DNA from: Bradyrhizobium nivariense
GTDB lineage: Bacteria; Pseudomonadota; Alphaproteobacteria; Rhizobiales; Xanthobacteraceae
Direction of reading: 5' to 3'
Assembly (NCBI RefSeq): GCF_029846715.1
Contig: NZ_JARVWW010000046.1
Coordinates: 1 to 54,266, forward strand
DNA: 54,266 nucleotides
Shown: positions 34,524-43,557 of the stretch, piece by piece
Layout of the letters: each line of letters opens with the position of its first letter
How positions within the stretch are numbered: the first letter of the stretch is position 1
Notes under the pieces: model-generated
The model's input: only the letters and a program-made list of their open reading frames with translations
The model's database searches: none
What the model was told of the DNA's origin: nothing
Program-made: the position numbers and the translations under genes

Positions 34524-35216
34524 GTGAACGCATTTTGCCGTCCCGCACAATTGCTGGTGCTTGCCCTGACGCTGGTCGCAACTCCGGCGCTGGCCGCTTC
34601 CGGCCCGCCGCCTGGGTTCACTCTCAGCGACGATGCCGAACTGGCCTTCACCTCGCCCGACAAAACCACCAGGCTCGAGCAGTACATGAAGGACGGCGGA
34701 GATTTCGATATCAAATGGCAGGTCTGGGCGCGCAACGGCGAAGCGATGACCGAGCTGAAGCCGGAGCAGGACTATCCGGCCGGCTTCCGTTGGACCCCCG
34801 ACTCGCAATGGCTGCTGCGGATGCAGAAGACCGGCTCCGGCGAGCAGGACCTCTATCTCTACCATGTCGAGAAAGGCGCTTTCGCGAGCGCAACGAAGAC
34901 CTCGCTCAGCGATCTCGCCTGGGCCTATTTCCACAGCCGGCCGGACACCAGGAAGATGAAGCTCGACTACCACATCTCGGCCAATCTCGTGCAAGGCAGC
35001 GAAGAGGCCTATCGCGGGCTTGGCGTGCACTGGCCGGACAACCGTTACCTCGTGATCTCGTTGTCGGGCGAAATGGACAAGCATCCGAAGAACGTCGCCG
35101 TGAAAGGGCTGGCCGACTGGCGCTGCCGCTATGATCTCAAGACCGGGACCTTCGACGTGCCGGCGATGTTCGCCAAGACGAATGCGGAAGCGCTGAGATG
35201 GGAAATCCGCCGCTGA
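34524..35216 (+). CDS. Secreted hypothetical protein
   Basis: 230 residues with a clear signal peptide (LLVLALTLVATPALA, cut near residue 23). No domain recognised. Mature part has many aromatic residues and beta-strand-like alternation (RWTPDSQWLLRMQKTGSGEQ, DLYLYHVEKGAFA, VHWPDNRYLVISLSGEMDKH), which suggests a beta-propeller-like or lipocalin-like small fold. The start is GTG at 34524 because GAGGA lies 8 bases ahead; TTG at 34509 is an alternative. It is divergent from the LysM gene across 187 bp. Confidence 0.75.
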   Translation: MNAFCRPAQLLVLALTLVATPALAASGPPPGFTLSDDAELAFTSPDKTTRLEQYMKDGGDFDIKWQVWARNGEAMTELKPEQDYPAGFRWTPDSQWLLRMQKTGSGEQDLYLYHVEKGAFASATKTSLSDLAWAYFHSRPDTRKMKLDYHISANLVQGSEEAYRGLGVHWPDNRYLVISLSGEMDKHPKNVAVKGLADWRCRYDLKTGTFDVPAMFAKTNAEALRWEIRR

Positions 35217-35336
35217 ACGCACCCGGATCGTCGGGAACCAACCCGCTGATTCCGTTCCGATTCATGTTTTCCTAACCGTCGCTGGTAACGGGCTCTTGTC
35301 GGTTTTGCTGCATCTTGCATCCGACGGGAGGACTGC

Positions 35337-38000
35337 ATGGGCACATCGATCCGGTGGAGCGCGCGCACGCGCGCGTTGCTGCGCCGTTGGCGCGGGGCGC
35401 CGCTGACATGGCTGATCATCGGCGGCTTCGTGCTGATGGCCGCAATGGCTATCGGCACCGCGCTCACCGTCGACCGCTTCCGGCAGAATGCGATCGAGAG
35501 CGGCCGCGACAGCCTGGAGAGCGCGGTCCGGCTGCTCGCCCGTCATTTCGACCGCGAGTTCGCGGACTTCGCGGTGCTTCAGAAGAGCGTCATCGCGGAA
35601 CTCGAAAGCCACGGCATCGAATCGGCGGACGTCTTCCGCAGCGAGATGGGCACGCTCGCCATGCACGAAGAGCTGCGCGCGAAGGCGAGCGGCTGGTCCG
35701 ATGTCGCCGGCGCCAACGTGTTCGACGCCAATGGCGTGCTGGTCAACTCGTCGCGGCGCTGGCCGGTCGCCGATATTTCGGTCGCGGACCGCGGCTATTT
35801 CAACCGGCTCAAGAACGATCCGATCGCACAGGAAGAGATCGAGGTCGTGCCCGGCCGGCTCGGCAATGGCCCGGCGATCGTGATCGCGCGCCGCGTGTCC
35901 GGCCTGCATGGCGAATTCCTCGGCATGGTCACCCGGGCGATCACGCCGGAGCAGCTCGAATCGTACTTCGCTTCGACAGGATTGGGCGAGGATTCCTCGA
36001 TCGCGATGCACCACCAGAACGGCCAGCTGCTGGCGCGCATTCCTCATGTCGACGCGATGATCGGGCAGAATTACCGCACCGGCTCGCCCGAGCAGAAAGC
36101 CGTGTTCGAACGCAGCTTCGTCACGACGCAGCTCGCAAGCCCGATCGACGGCAAAGACCGCATCGTCGCTTCGCGCCTCCTCACCGGCGAGCCGCTGGTC
36201 GTGGTCGCGACCAAGTCGCTGGATGCGACGCTGGCGACCTGGCATACGCAAACGAAATTTTTCGTCACCGTCGCCGTGCTGTCGATCGGCCTGCTCGTGC
36301 TCACGCTCTATTTGATCTTCCGCCAGGTGACGCGCCGGCTCGCCGTGGAAAAGCAGCAGCTCGACACCGCGATGAACACCATGACGCAGGGCCTCCTGAT
36401 GTTCGATCAGGACGAACGGCTGATCGTCTGCAACCGCCGCTACATCGAGATGTACGGTCTGTCGGCCGAATTGGTGAAGCCCGGCGCCTATTTCCGCGAC
36501 GTGATCCGGCATCGCCACGACACCGGGTCGTTCCATGGCGACGTCGATTCCTATTGCGACGGCATCTTGAGCAATGCCGGGCAGACGCAGAGCACGATCG
36601 TCGAGACCGCGGACGGCCGCCTGATCGAGGTCAAGAACCAGCCCGGCGCCGCCGGCGGCTGGCTCGCGACCCATGACGACGTCACCCAGCGCATCCGTGC
36701 CGACGAACGCATCGCGCATATGGCGCATTACGACGCGCTGACCGACCTGCCCAACCGCGTGCTGATGCGCGGCCATCTGGAGCGCCGCGTCGCGGAACTC
36801 AGTCAGGGCAAGCCGTTCGCGATCCTCTATATCGACGTCGACGAGTTCAAGGGCGTCAACGATTCGCTGGGACACGAGGTCGGCGACGAGCTGCTGCGCC
36901 AGGTCGCGAACCGGCTGCGCGCGTGCGTCAGCGGCAACGACATGGTCGCACGGCTAGGCGGCGACGAATTCGCCATCGTCAAGGCCGGCAGCAGCGATCA
37001 GGCCGAGCTGACGGCCCTTGCCGAGCAGATCCTGACGGCGCTGCGCGCGCCCGTGAACTGCAACGGCCAGGAAATCCCGACCGATGCCAGCATCGGCATT
37101 GCGATCGCACCCGACCACGGCGACACCCTCGACGATCTGCTCAAGCGCGCCGATCTGGCGATGTATGCGGCGAAATCCGAGGGCCGCCGCACTTACCGCG
37201 TCTTCGCGCCCGAATACGACGCCAAGGCCCGGCAGCGCCGCCAGCTCGATCTCGATTTGCGTCAGGCGCTGCCCCGCGGCGAGTTCGAGGTGCACTACCA
37301 GCCGCTGGTCGATCTCGCCGCCAATGTCGTCACCGGCTGCGAGGCGCTGCTGCGCTGGTGCCATCCCGAGCGCGGCATGATCTCGCCTGCGGACTTCATT
37401 CCGGTCGCGGAAGAGACCGGCCTGATCGGCGAGATCGGCGAATGGGTGCTGAAGCAGGCCTGCACGGAGGCCGCCTCCTGGCCCGGCGACATCCATATCG
37501 CGGTCAACGTCTCGCCGGTGCAGTTCCGCTCCAGGACGCTGGCGCTCAAGGTCGCAGCTGCGCTGGCGGAGTCAGGGCTGGCGCCCGGACGGCTCGAGCT
37601 CGAGATCACCGAGACCGTCCTGATTCGCGACGATTCGGAGGCGCTGACGATCCTGCAGCAGCTGCGCGAGCTCGGCGTCCGCATCGCGCTCGACGATTTC
37701 GGCACCGGCTATTCGTCGCTGAGCTATTTGCACCGCTTCCCGTTCGACAAGATCAAGATCGACCGCAGCTTCATCAGCGACATCGGCGAACCTGAGGATT
37801 CCTCGCCGATCGTGCAGGCCGTGGTGCACATGGCCGCCGCCCGCCACATGGCAACGACCGCGGAAGGCGTCGAGACCGAAGCCCAGCGCGATGTGCTGCG
37901 GCAGCTCGGGTGCAGCCAGATGCAGGGCTGGCTGTTCAGCCCGGCCGTGCCGGCGGCGAAGCTGAAGCAGCTCTTGTCGGCGCAGGCGGTGGCGGCTTAG
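35337..38000 (+). CDS. GGDEF-EAL c-di-GMP enzyme with Cache and PAS sensors
   Basis: 887 residues, bifunctional layout. Membrane helix 1 at 22-44; periplasmic Cache-like sensor at about 50-305; helix 2 at about 308-328; PAS at about 340-455; GGDEF domain at about 460-620; EAL domain at about 636-880. The cyclase signature GGDEF is intact at 541-545 (ARLGGDEFAIV). The inhibitory RxxD site is absent: SGND (532-535) stands in its place, so product inhibition of this kind is not expected. The phosphodiesterase signature is intact (EALLRW, 669-674), with DDFGTGYSSLSYL and AEGVETEAQ. The ATG at 35337 has GGGAGGA 5 bases upstream. No adjacent partner gene on the same strand. Confidence 0.95.
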   Translation: MGTSIRWSARTRALLRRWRGAPLTWLIIGGFVLMAAMAIGTALTVDRFRQNAIESGRDSLESAVRLLARHFDREFADFAVLQKSVIAELESHGIESADVFRSEMGTLAMHEELRAKASGWSDVAGANVFDANGVLVNSSRRWPVADISVADRGYFNRLKNDPIAQEEIEVVPGRLGNGPAIVIARRVSGLHGEFLGMVTRAITPEQLESYFASTGLGEDSSIAMHHQNGQLLARIPHVDAMIGQNYRTGSPEQKAVFERSFVTTQLASPIDGKDRIVASRLLTGEPLVVVATKSLDATLATWHTQTKFFVTVAVLSIGLLVLTLYLIFRQVTRRLAVEKQQLDTAMNTMTQGLLMFDQDERLIVCNRRYIEMYGLSAELVKPGAYFRDVIRHRHDTGSFHGDVDSYCDGILSNAGQTQSTIVETADGRLIEVKNQPGAAGGWLATHDDVTQRIRADERIAHMAHYDALTDLPNRVLMRGHLERRVAELSQGKPFAILYIDVDEFKGVNDSLGHEVGDELLRQVANRLRACVSGNDMVARLGGDEFAIVKAGSSDQAELTALAEQILTALRAPVNCNGQEIPTDASIGIAIAPDHGDTLDDLLKRADLAMYAAKSEGRRTYRVFAPEYDAKARQRRQLDLDLRQALPRGEFEVHYQPLVDLAANVVTGCEALLRWCHPERGMISPADFIPVAEETGLIGEIGEWVLKQACTEAASWPGDIHIAVNVSPVQFRSRTLALKVAAALAESGLAPGRLELEITETVLIRDDSEALTILQQLRELGVRIALDDFGTGYSSLSYLHRFPFDKIKIDRSFISDIGEPEDSSPIVQAVVHMAAARHMATTAEGVETEAQRDVLRQLGCSQMQGWLFSPAVPAAKLKQLLSAQAVAA

Positions 38001-38328
38001 CCGCGCACGGTCATCTCGTACCCTCCGTTGGAGGGGTGTCGCAGAATCGGAAGGCTTTCCCGCTTCGAAATTCGGCCTTGCTGCGCCAAAAACGGGTCCA
38101 ATCGTCACAGCCCCGTGACGGCCTGTCGCACTTGTTGTCATAGACATCCTTTCCAGCCGCCCGCCCGCCGTGCGTTCGCGCAAGCGCGCGCCGGCTTGGA
38201 GCAGGATCGGACAAAGAATCGCGGCTTCAGGAAATACGCCGGGCATTCGCGGCGCATAGAACATGCGCCGTTCCGTACAAATACGGACGACTGATCCAAA
38301 ATCCGAGGTGATCAGGAGGAGCCACACC
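38001..38328. other. 328-bp intergenic region upstream of AraC gene
   Basis: Contains the inverted repeat at 38103-38120 and a ribosome site AGGAGGA at about 38314. No genuine reading frame and no clear terminator for the GGDEF-EAL gene was found. The remainder looks unstructured. Confidence 0.5.
38103..38120. promoter_or_regulatory. Perfect 6-bp inverted repeat with 6-bp spacer
   Basis: CGTCAC-AGCCCC-GTGACG. It lies 208 bp upstream of the AraC-family gene and 102 bp after the GGDEF-EAL stop. The half-sites are the CRP half-sites in inverted order (outward TCAC, GTGA), so it is not a CRP site; another dimeric regulator could bind. Confidence 0.4.
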
Positions 38329-39288
38329 ATGACCGGGAACACCGCACTCATGCGCAATCCCTCGCACAAGAGCTTGCCGCCCGCACCTGGCGCACAGCCA
38401 GACGACAGTTCGACGTCCGAGCGCCGCGCCGCCGACGCGGAGATGGCGCGCGTACTCAGAACCGAGCCGTTTCGCATGGCGCTGGACTCCTCCGGTGCCG
38501 GCATCGCGCACTGGAAGCATGATCCGCTGCACGACGTCGTCGAGCCCATGAGCCACCACGTGATCATGGCCTATAACGGCGTGATGCAGCGCATGGAGCG
38601 GCGCTCGGGAAAATCGGTTGCGATCGGCACGTTTCGTCCCGGGGCCCTGATTATCATTCCGGAAGGATCGAGCTCGCGATGGGATATCCCGAAGCCTGTC
38701 GACGTAGTTCAACTCTATCTTCCCGATGCAATCCTGAAGCGCGTTGCGGACGAAGCCGGGACCGCCGGACCGGCCGACCTGCTGGAGCGAACGGCGCATC
38801 CTGACCCCATCACGTCCCGACTGCTCCTGAGCGCGGCAGATACGCTGGAGGGCCATGGCGCGCTGGATACGCTATTCCGGCATCAATTGACCGATCTTCT
38901 GGCCACGCGCCTTTTGGCGGCGCACGCAGGCTCGCCCACCACGTTCCAACCGACCATGGGCGGGCTGTCGCCGAAGGTCCTGCTCCGTGCGATCGAACGA
39001 TTGCGCTCCGACAGCGACGCGGACGTCTCGCTCGATGCGCTGGCGTCCGATGCCGGTTTATCGCGCTTTCATTTCTGCCGGTCCTTCAAGGAGAGCACCG
39101 GGCTCTCGCCGCATGCATGGCTGCGCCAGCACCGGCTCGAGCAGGCCATGAACATGCTGCGGGAGAGCGACGATTCGATCGTCTCGATCGCGGCCGCGCT
39201 TGGTTATTCCTCGCAAACCGCCTTCGCCGCGGCATTCAAGAAGCTGACGGATGAAACGCCGAGCGATTGGCGCAGGCGCGTGCGTTAG
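38329..39288 (+). CDS. AraC family transcriptional regulator
   Basis: 319 residues. N-terminal cupin-like sensing part at about 40-170 (FRPGALIIIPEGSSSRWDIP) and a C-terminal pair of helix-turn-helix motifs at about 215-318: LDALASDAGLSRFHFCRSFK and SIVSIAAALGYSSQTAFAAA, with the usual ETPSDWRR end. The ATG at 38329 has AGGAGGA 8 bases upstream; the frame is open for 22 codons before it. It precedes the remnant hydrolase, flavoprotein and MBL genes on the same strand, so it may control them; the ligand is unknown. Confidence 0.92.
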   Translation: MTGNTALMRNPSHKSLPPAPGAQPDDSSTSERRAADAEMARVLRTEPFRMALDSSGAGIAHWKHDPLHDVVEPMSHHVIMAYNGVMQRMERRSGKSVAIGTFRPGALIIIPEGSSSRWDIPKPVDVVQLYLPDAILKRVADEAGTAGPADLLERTAHPDPITSRLLLSAADTLEGHGALDTLFRHQLTDLLATRLLAAHAGSPTTFQPTMGGLSPKVLLRAIERLRSDSDADVSLDALASDAGLSRFHFCRSFKESTGLSPHAWLRQHRLEQAMNMLRESDDSIVSIAAALGYSSQTAFAAAFKKLTDETPSDWRRRVR

Positions 39289-39386
39289 CAGCAATCTCTC
39301 GACAGGAACGGCAATCGCGCTGGGGCAGCGGCAAATCGGGTCGGCTACATCATCACCATGTCCAGACCAATCGAGGGAGACCAAAG

Positions 39387-39677
39387 ATGACCTGGAAAAA
39401 CTTCGTCAGCCGACGGCTGATTGCGTCACGCCGCCGAAGCCTCGCGACCGCAACCTTGTACGGACTCTCGCTGGCCGTTCGCTTCACGTCGGCGACGGGC
39501 GAGGAGGTGGAAATTCCGGCGTACTCCATGCACCCGACCTACCCGCTGGTTTCCATCATGACGCGAAATGGCCCCGGCCTGCCCTATCAGGACTGGGGTC
39601 CAATGGAGCCTCAGCCGCTCGTCCTTCGCTACAGCCTGCCGCCGCGTTCGCCGCTGCAACGCTGCATGGCGCCTTAA
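39387..39677 (+). pseudogene. Truncated haloperoxidase-like alpha/beta hydrolase remnant
   Basis: A 96-codon frame. After an Arg-rich N-terminal stretch (SRRLIASRRRSLATATLYG, perhaps a signal peptide) comes SIMTRNGPGLPYQDWGPMEP and QPLV, which parallels the start of non-heme chloroperoxidase-type hydrolases (TxDGTxIYYKDWGPxxxQPIVF). In those enzymes HHGWPLS and the rest of a 270-residue fold follow; here the sequence diverges after QPLV and stops within 17 codons. No continuation was seen in the other frames. It has a good ribosome site (GAGGGAGA), so a short product may still be made. Confidence 0.5.
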
Positions 39678-39783
39678 GACCAGCGATCGAATCCACCTCT
39701 TCGTGCCGCTGCCGGACGCTGCTCTCAACGCAGCAACGCGGTCGCGTGCGAACTTTCGACAAGCACAAACAAGGAGCAAACCC

Positions 39784-40989
39784 ATGCGAATCATCATCAT
39801 CGGCGCCGGCTTCGCCGGCATGTACGCCGCGCTTTCCGCAGCGCGCCAGCGCGAGATCCAGGGCGTCTCGCCAGAGCAGCTCGAGATCGCGCTGGTTGCC
39901 CCCTCGCCTGTGCTCGTGGTTCGCCCGCGGCTCTATGAAGCGAAGCCCGAGACCCTGACGGCGCCGCTGCTCGATGTCCTCAAGGCCATCGACGTCGCCT
40001 ATGTGCAAGGCAGCGCCGAGACCATCAACATCGAAGCTCGAACGGTGCAGATCGCTACCGCCAAGGGCACCAGGAAGACGCTCTCTTACGATCGCCTCGT
40101 CGTGGCCACCGGCAGCCGGCTGTTCCGTCCGAACATTCCGGGCCTCGCCGAGCACGGCTTCAGCGTCGACACGATCGACGATGCGGTTGCGCTCGACAGG
40201 CATCTGCACGGTCTTCCGGAGCGGTCCGCCGCGAACGGACGCAACACGGTGGTCGTCGCAGGCGGCGGCTTCACCGGGATCGAGGCGGCCACGGAGATGC
40301 CGGCGCGGCTGCGCGATATCTTCGGCAAGGACGCCAGGCCCCGCATCATCATTGTCGAGCGCAACAATGCGATCGCACCCGACATGGGCGAAGGCGCCCG
40401 CCCCATCATCGAGGAAGCCCTGCGCAAGCTCGGCGTGGAGACGCGGCTCGGCGCCGGTGTCGCCTCGCTCGATGAATCCGGTGTGACGCTGTCGAACGGC
40501 GAGCGCATCGAAACCGAGACCGTGATCTGGGCGGCGGGCATTCGCGCCGCGCCGCTGACCGCGCAGATTCCCGCCGGGCGCGACAATTTCGGGCGGTTGC
40601 TGGTGGACCGCGATCTGCGCGTGCCCGGTGCCGCGGGCGTCTTCGCCACCGGCGATGCTGCGCGAGCCGCCTGCGACGATGACGGCAATCACGCGCTGAT
40701 GTCGTGCCAGCACGCCACGCGGATGGGCGCCTTTGCCGGCAACAACGCCGCGGCCGAGCTGCTGGGCGTGCCGACGAGGCCCTATCACCAGAAGGCCTAT
40801 GTCACCTGCCTCGACCTCGGCGAAGCCGGGGCGCTGTTCACGCGTGGATGGGAGCGCAAGGTCGAGATGGTCGGCGCGACCGCCAAGAAGACCAAGCAGG
40901 AGATCAACACCGTCTGGATCTATCCGCCGAAGGCGGAGCGCGCCCTGGCGCTCGCGGCGGCCGATCCGGAGCGCGTGACCAGCCTCTAA
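39784..40989 (+). CDS. NAD(P)/FAD-dependent oxidoreductase, NDH-2-like
   Basis: 401 residues of the pyridine nucleotide-disulfide oxidoreductase family. FAD fold: MRIIIIGAGFAGMYAALSAA (residues 1-20). NAD(P)H fold: TVVVAGGGFTGIEAATEMPA (about 155-174). Second FAD contact: GVFATGDAARA. No CxxxxC redox disulfide, so it fits type II NADH dehydrogenase-like enzymes rather than disulfide reductases. There is no clear C-terminal membrane-anchoring amphipathic helix beyond the last 25 residues. The ATG at 39784 has AAGGA about 8 bases upstream; the longer frame starting at 39568 runs through the hydrolase remnant. The MBL gene follows 91 bp later; possible co-transcription. Substrate uncertain. Confidence 0.9.
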   Translation: MRIIIIGAGFAGMYAALSAARQREIQGVSPEQLEIALVAPSPVLVVRPRLYEAKPETLTAPLLDVLKAIDVAYVQGSAETINIEARTVQIATAKGTRKTLSYDRLVVATGSRLFRPNIPGLAEHGFSVDTIDDAVALDRHLHGLPERSAANGRNTVVVAGGGFTGIEAATEMPARLRDIFGKDARPRIIIVERNNAIAPDMGEGARPIIEEALRKLGVETRLGAGVASLDESGVTLSNGERIETETVIWAAGIRAAPLTAQIPAGRDNFGRLLVDRDLRVPGAAGVFATGDAARAACDDDGNHALMSCQHATRMGAFAGNNAAAELLGVPTRPYHQKAYVTCLDLGEAGALFTRGWERKVEMVGATAKKTKQEINTVWIYPPKAERALALAAADPERVTSL

Positions 40990-41080
40990 CGCGCGAAGCG
41001 ATGACGGCCGCGCTCTCCTGGCGGCGCGGCCTGCTCAACAGACCAGCCGGGAGCCTTTAACCTTGAAACAGGAGACCAAC

Positions 41081-41998
41081 ATGAATCTGCACAACACCTC
41101 ATATCCCGTGACATCGGGGCCCGAAGAGCTCGTTCCGTCGCGCTACGCGCTGAAGATCGGCGAGATCGACGTGCTGGTGGTCAGCGATGGCGTGCTGCCG
41201 CTGCCGACCAAGATGCTCGCGCACAACGCCGACCCGGCGGTCCGGGCGACCTGGCTGCACGACATGTTCCTGCCGCAGGATGCTTTCGACTGGGCGCTGA
41301 ACGCCGTCATGGTCCGCAGCGGCGGCAAGACCATCCTCATCGACGCCGGACTGGGGTCCGACCCGAACCTGAACTTGCCGCGGGCCGGGCAGTTGATCAA
41401 GCGACTGGCGGCCGCGGGTATCGATCTTGCGTCCGTGACCGATCTGGTGCTGACCCATTTGCACATGGACCACATTGGTGGGCTGCTGGTCGACGGGGTG
41501 AAGGAGCAGCTGCGCAAGGACCTGCGGATCCACGTCGCGGCCGCCGAGGTCAAGTTCTGGGAAGACCCTGATTTCTCCCGCACTGCCATGCCGGAAGGGT
41601 TCCCGGACGCGCTGCGATCGACCGCCAAGCGGTTCGTGAAGGAGTACGGCCGTCAGCTGCGGCTGTTCGATGACGAGCACGAGATTGCGCCTGGCGTCAT
41701 CGCGCGTCGCACTGGCGGCCACACCCCCGGACACAGCGTGGTTCGCATGGCGTCCGGCGGTGACGCGCTGACATTCGCCGGCGATGCCGTGTTTGCCGTC
41801 GGGTTCGAGCAGCCCGACTGGCACAATGGTTTCGAACACGACCCAGAGGAGGCCGCGCGCGTTCGTGTCCGTATGTTGCGGGAGCTTGCCGAGACCGGCG
41901 AGATGCTGGTGGCCACGCACCTGCCGTTCCCGTCCGTGGGCCGGGTCGCCGTCGACGGCGACGCCTTTCGTTGGGTCCCGGTGTTCTGGGACTACTGA
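41081..41998 (+). CDS. MBL-fold metallo-hydrolase
   Basis: 305 residues with a complete dinuclear site: THLHMDHIGG (HxHxDH), H in GGHTPGHS, D in FAGDAVF and the final H in ATHLPFP. The size and the TGGHTPGHSV stretch fit the broad quorum-quenching or glyoxalase-like group often annotated only as metallo-hydrolase; the exact reaction cannot be assigned. The ATG at 41081 has AGGAG 6 bases ahead; a TTG at 41063 is in frame but less likely. No signal peptide, so cytoplasmic. It lies in the same direction as the NDH-2-like gene, forming a small oxidoreductase/hydrolase set after the AraC regulator. Confidence 0.88.
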   Translation: MNLHNTSYPVTSGPEELVPSRYALKIGEIDVLVVSDGVLPLPTKMLAHNADPAVRATWLHDMFLPQDAFDWALNAVMVRSGGKTILIDAGLGSDPNLNLPRAGQLIKRLAAAGIDLASVTDLVLTHLHMDHIGGLLVDGVKEQLRKDLRIHVAAAEVKFWEDPDFSRTAMPEGFPDALRSTAKRFVKEYGRQLRLFDDEHEIAPGVIARRTGGHTPGHSVVRMASGGDALTFAGDAVFAVGFEQPDWHNGFEHDPEEAARVRVRMLRELAETGEMLVATHLPFPSVGRVAVDGDAFRWVPVFWDY

Positions 41999-42238
41999 CC
42001 GCTTGCCGGGCTAGAGCCGAAGCAGGGCGCGGACTGATTGAATGGACCCATGTTGTATGGACTCATGGCATCGATGAGTTCGCGCCCTTGAAAATTGGAT
42101 CAAACATCGACCCTCGCGGTTATCGCCCCGCTGAGACGGCTGGAACCCGGTCGGCGGGCGTCAGCCAGCATTGCGTCACGTGCAGCGCAGGCGGCTTCTC
42201 GTCTGCGCTCTTGCGCGCGCGAGATCGAGCGAGGCGAT

Positions 42239-42598
42239 ATGGCGATCGTGGCATTCAGGATGATCCCTCTCGTAGCTGTTGTCGCCATGATCGGCCTGTC
42301 CGCAAAAGCCCGCGACGACGGTCGCTATGCAAACTCTCCCCTCAAGGGCTGGTTCGAGAGCCTGCGCAGCAAGGGCGGCGGTCCGTGCTGCGCCGACGCC
42401 GACGGCACCGCCCTCGACGATGTCGATTGGGACACGCGAGACGGACATTATCGCGTCAGGCTTCTGGGCGACTGGATCGAGGTGTCCGACGATACTGTGA
42501 TCACCGAGCCGAACCGCGCCGGTCGCACCATGGTCTGGCCGTATTACGTCAACGGCCGCGCCATGATCCGCTGCTTCATGCCCGGCAGCATGACTTGA
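42239..42598 (+). CDS. Small secreted hypothetical protein
   Basis: 119 residues with a signal peptide (MIPLVAVVAMIGLSAKA). The mature part has a compact conserved look: SPLKGWFESLRSKGGGPCCA with a vicinal Cys pair, DWDTRDGHYRVRLLGDWIEV, NRAGRTMVWPYYV and IRCFMPGS with another Cys. Such proteins are common in Bradyrhizobium; function unknown. The start at 42239 has GAGG 5 bases ahead; the frame is open to 42095 but that part is not signal-peptide-like. A 240-bp gap precedes it, with no assigned feature. Confidence 0.75.
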   Translation: MAIVAFRMIPLVAVVAMIGLSAKARDDGRYANSPLKGWFESLRSKGGGPCCADADGTALDDVDWDTRDGHYRVRLLGDWIEVSDDTVITEPNRAGRTMVWPYYVNGRAMIRCFMPGSMT

Positions 42599-42771
42599 GG
42601 TTATGCAGATTGGTAAGCGTGGGGTAGCCGCGCGGCTGCGCGAAGCGCAGTCCCGCCCGGCTCAACCGACCCTCTTTTTTCTTGCCGCGGATAGAGAAGT
42701 CGCGGGTTTGACGCAGGCGAGCCGGACTGGGTTGGATCACGGAGATCGGAGCAGCCTAAAGACGCGCGGGC

Positions 42772-42894
42772 TCACTTTGCCTGCTTGGCCGCACGGATCT
42801 CGGCGAACTCGGCGTCGGGATGGGTGACGATGGTGGCGAACATGATGCCGCTGATGATGAGGGACCAGGCGGTGTCCCAATAAATCCAAAACAC
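42772..42894 (-). CDS. Very small membrane protein (40 aa)
   Basis: Reads MFWIYWDTAWSLIISGIMFA then TIVTHPDAEFAEIRAAKQAK. One hydrophobic helix (residues 2-22) followed by a charged tail. GTG start at 42894, with CGGAGG 7 bases upstream, a strong ribosome site. G/C-biased codon use supports coding. No family recognised. Single-helix proteins of this kind often modulate a larger membrane complex. The 173-bp stretch between it and the secreted protein gene holds only small palindromes (CTGCGCGAAGCGCAG). Confidence 0.6.
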   Translation of the reverse strand: MFWIYWDTAWSLIISGIMFATIVTHPDAEFAEIRAAKQAK

Positions 42895-42990
42895 GTGCCA
42901 GCCTCCGTTTCGATCTGCTCCGCCCGCGGGATCAGGGTAACGGCAAGGCGGGGCCGCCGTTCCCAGAGCGAGCGCGGCGCGAGCGAGGCG

Positions 42991-43167
42991 CTATTTTGGT
43001 TTGGTCGGCGCGGAGTTGCGATCGGTTTGGCCGGTGTGGCGCTTTGCCACGACGTCCTCATCGCGCTCGCCCTGATGCGGGCGCGGCGGCGGCTTGGGCT
43101 GGCCGGCCTGACCGCCATGCTTGCCGCCCATGTCGGGCTTACCTTCGAGATCGTTTTCGCGGGGCAT
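42991..43167 (-). CDS. Small hydrophilic protein, Gly/Pro-rich
   Basis: 58 codons: MPRENDLEGKPDMGGKHGGQ and then AGQPKPPPRPHQGERDEDVV. Very hydrophilic and probably disordered, with a KP..GG..GGQ..QPKPPPRP pattern. The open frame extends upstream to 43476, but only this part has convincing composition. No strong ribosome site ahead of the ATG at 43167, so the start is uncertain. No family recognised. Confidence 0.4.
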   Translation of the reverse strand: MPRENDLEGKPDMGGKHGGQAGQPKPPPRPHQGERDEDVVAKRHTGQTDRNSAPTKPK

Positions 43168-43206
43168 GCCGGTCAATGCGCTCGCGCGGCATCGGTTCGT
43201 TTCGCC

Positions 43207-43222
43207 TGTGAACGAGTTCATA
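43207..43222. promoter_or_regulatory. Weak CRP-type site
   Basis: TGTGA-ACGAGT-TCATA, nine of ten consensus positions. It lies between the two small divergent genes at 43167 (minus) and 43306 (plus). Given the low information of one 9/10 match, it may be chance. Confidence 0.3.
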
Positions 43223-43305
43223 GGATCGCCGCGGTTTGCAGTGCACGATCGCAAGGCACGCTCCCCGGGAGCATTCAGATTCATATGACGGACGGATTCG
43301 GCCCG

Positions 43306-43437
43306 ATGCGGAAACAACTCGTCGCCTGGACGATCCTGACCTGCGCGCTGCTCGCGGTCACCGTGTGGACCGTGCTCGGGCCGCCCGACCACACGTCCGG
43401 CGCGCATCCGCCCTCCCGCACAGCGGCGGTGCGGTAG
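43306..43437 (+). CDS. Very small membrane protein (43 aa)
   Basis: MRKQLVAWTILTCALLAVTV then WTVLGPPDHTSGAHPPSR. One membrane helix or uncleaved signal (residues 5-25) and a Pro/His-rich tail. A second ATG at 43285 would add MTDGFGP in front. The ribosome site is weak. Existence depends on composition and hydrophobic pattern only. Confidence 0.4.
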   Translation: MRKQLVAWTILTCALLAVTVWTVLGPPDHTSGAHPPSRTAAVR

Positions 43438-43557
43438 ACCTCCCACCGATACCATTTCGGCATCGATCGATCCCAATTGGAATTTGGTGCGGCGGGGCGG
43501 CTGCCGCTATCCTCGCCGGCAAAACGACAATGCCGCACCGGCTTCCAGGAGGACCCC

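Noticed and set aside
42820..43437. 205-codon plus-strand frame across the small-gene region
   Set aside because: Only its last 43-50 codons look protein-like; the rest overlaps better-supported minus-strand small frames and has no ribosome site.
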